Source: Nitrospira sp. (GTDB lineage Bacteria; Nitrospirota; Nitrospiria; Nitrospirales; Nitrospiraceae). From it: a stretch of 6,783 bases of DNA. Numbering within the stretch: the first letter of the stretch is position 1; every line of letters starts with the position of its first letter. This document shows, in pieces, positions 6,597-6,783 of the stretch. Position numbers and translations under genes: made by a program. Below the pieces are notes generated by a model. That model did not search any database. It was not told the DNA's origin and saw nothing but the letters and a program-made list of their open reading frames with translations. The stretch covers positions 1 through 6,783 of the forward strand of contig VGXD01000112.1 of assembly GCA_016873525.1 (NCBI GenBank), written 5' to 3'.

Positions 6597-6625
6597 CGGA
6601 GCCCATAGGAGTGGGCATCGCTCCC
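6597..6625. repeat. Hairpin between the histidine kinase gene and uvrA
   Basis: GCCCA (6601-6605) and TGGGC (6612-6616) pair around a 6-nt loop, with GGAGC and GCTCC in the flanks allowing an alternative larger pairing. It lies about 30 bp past the kinase stop codon, where a terminator would be expected, but no T run follows on the minus strand. Confidence 0.35.
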
Positions 6626-6646
6626 CCTCCTCGCAGGAAAGACGCT

Positions 6647-6783
6647 CTAGCGGGTGGGGGCGCCGGGTGGCTTGACAGGAAGACGAAGGTGGAAGGTGGT
6701 TCCGACCCCCACCTGGCTTTCCACGGTGACCTGGCCACCGTGGGCCTCGATGGCATCCTTGACGATCTTGGTGCCCAAGCCGG
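6647..6783 (-). CDS. Sensor histidine kinase, C-terminal end (partial)
   Basis: The last 44 residues of a protein whose 5' part lies beyond the window. They read GLGTKIVKDAIEAHGGQVTV, then ESQVGVGTTFHLRLPV and a proline-rich tail ending at TAG (6649-6647). This is the end of a HATPase_c domain of a two-component sensor kinase: the G2-type box (GLGTKIV), the EAHGG helix end and the GTTFHLRLP final strand. The signal it senses and its response regulator are not visible. It ends about 130 bp above the uvrA start, and uvrA has its own promoter, so they are probably separate units. Confidence 0.85.
   Translation of the reverse strand, partial: GLGTKIVKDAIEAHGGQVTVESQVGVGTTFHLRLPVKPPGAPTR

Noticed and set aside
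6601..6616. Intrinsic terminator after the histidine kinase
   Set aside because: The stem is only 5 bp with no T run on the minus strand, so I list it only as a hairpin.

Overview
This is a GC-rich bacterial window in which every gene I can support is read from the minus strand. No single marker fixes the taxon. The gene styles (short UvrA, BrnT, DUF433/DUF5615 and ParE modules, heptamer repeats) look to me like a free-living, environmental, Nitrospirota-like genome, but this is an impression and not a search result.

Right edge (about 3984-6783): the C-terminal tail of a sensor histidine kinase (6647-6783), then uvrA (3984-6518) with its own extended -10 promoter. UvrA keeps both ATPase cassettes, the UvrB-binding domain and the zinc modules, but nearly all of the usual insertion domain is missing. 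It is the one clear housekeeping gene here.

Middle (3034-3983): a 231-residue protein with an SRA/YDG-like N-terminal half and a C-terminal HNH nuclease, a plausible modification-dependent (type IV-like) restriction enzyme. It is separated from uvrA by a spacer holding two interleaved inverted repeats and a further hairpin. Its base composition is visibly richer in A+T than uvrA.

Left half (about 150-3030): an accessory stretch with three different toxin-antitoxin (TA) pairs in a row. They are an antitoxin/ParE-like toxin pair (2379-2830), a DUF433/DUF5615 pair (1356-1930) and a BrnT-family toxin with its partner (658-1182). The brnT frame is broken by an apparent 1-nt deletion in an A run. 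Next comes a small DUF486 (DMT-like) membrane protein (204-533), and at the very edge the first 26 codons of what looks like a HerA-like ATPase (1-79).

The most unusual signal lies between these genes. The 5' end of the DUF486 gene, including its start codon and ribosome site, recurs as two decayed fragments (1271-1337 and 2079-2166), one behind each of two TA modules. Two TA modules share a near-identical upstream block carrying the same predicted promoter. Arrays of degenerate 7-bp repeats flank the DUF486 gene in inverted orientation, with a third array beside one fragment. Three copies of a short REP-like sequence (consensus GACTCCCGAYCCYTTAATTT) lie in the same orientation at the boundaries of the ParE module. 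Together these suggest that TA modules were stacked one by one at the head of the DUF486 gene, leaving a duplicated gene head each time. The mechanism is inferred, not shown.
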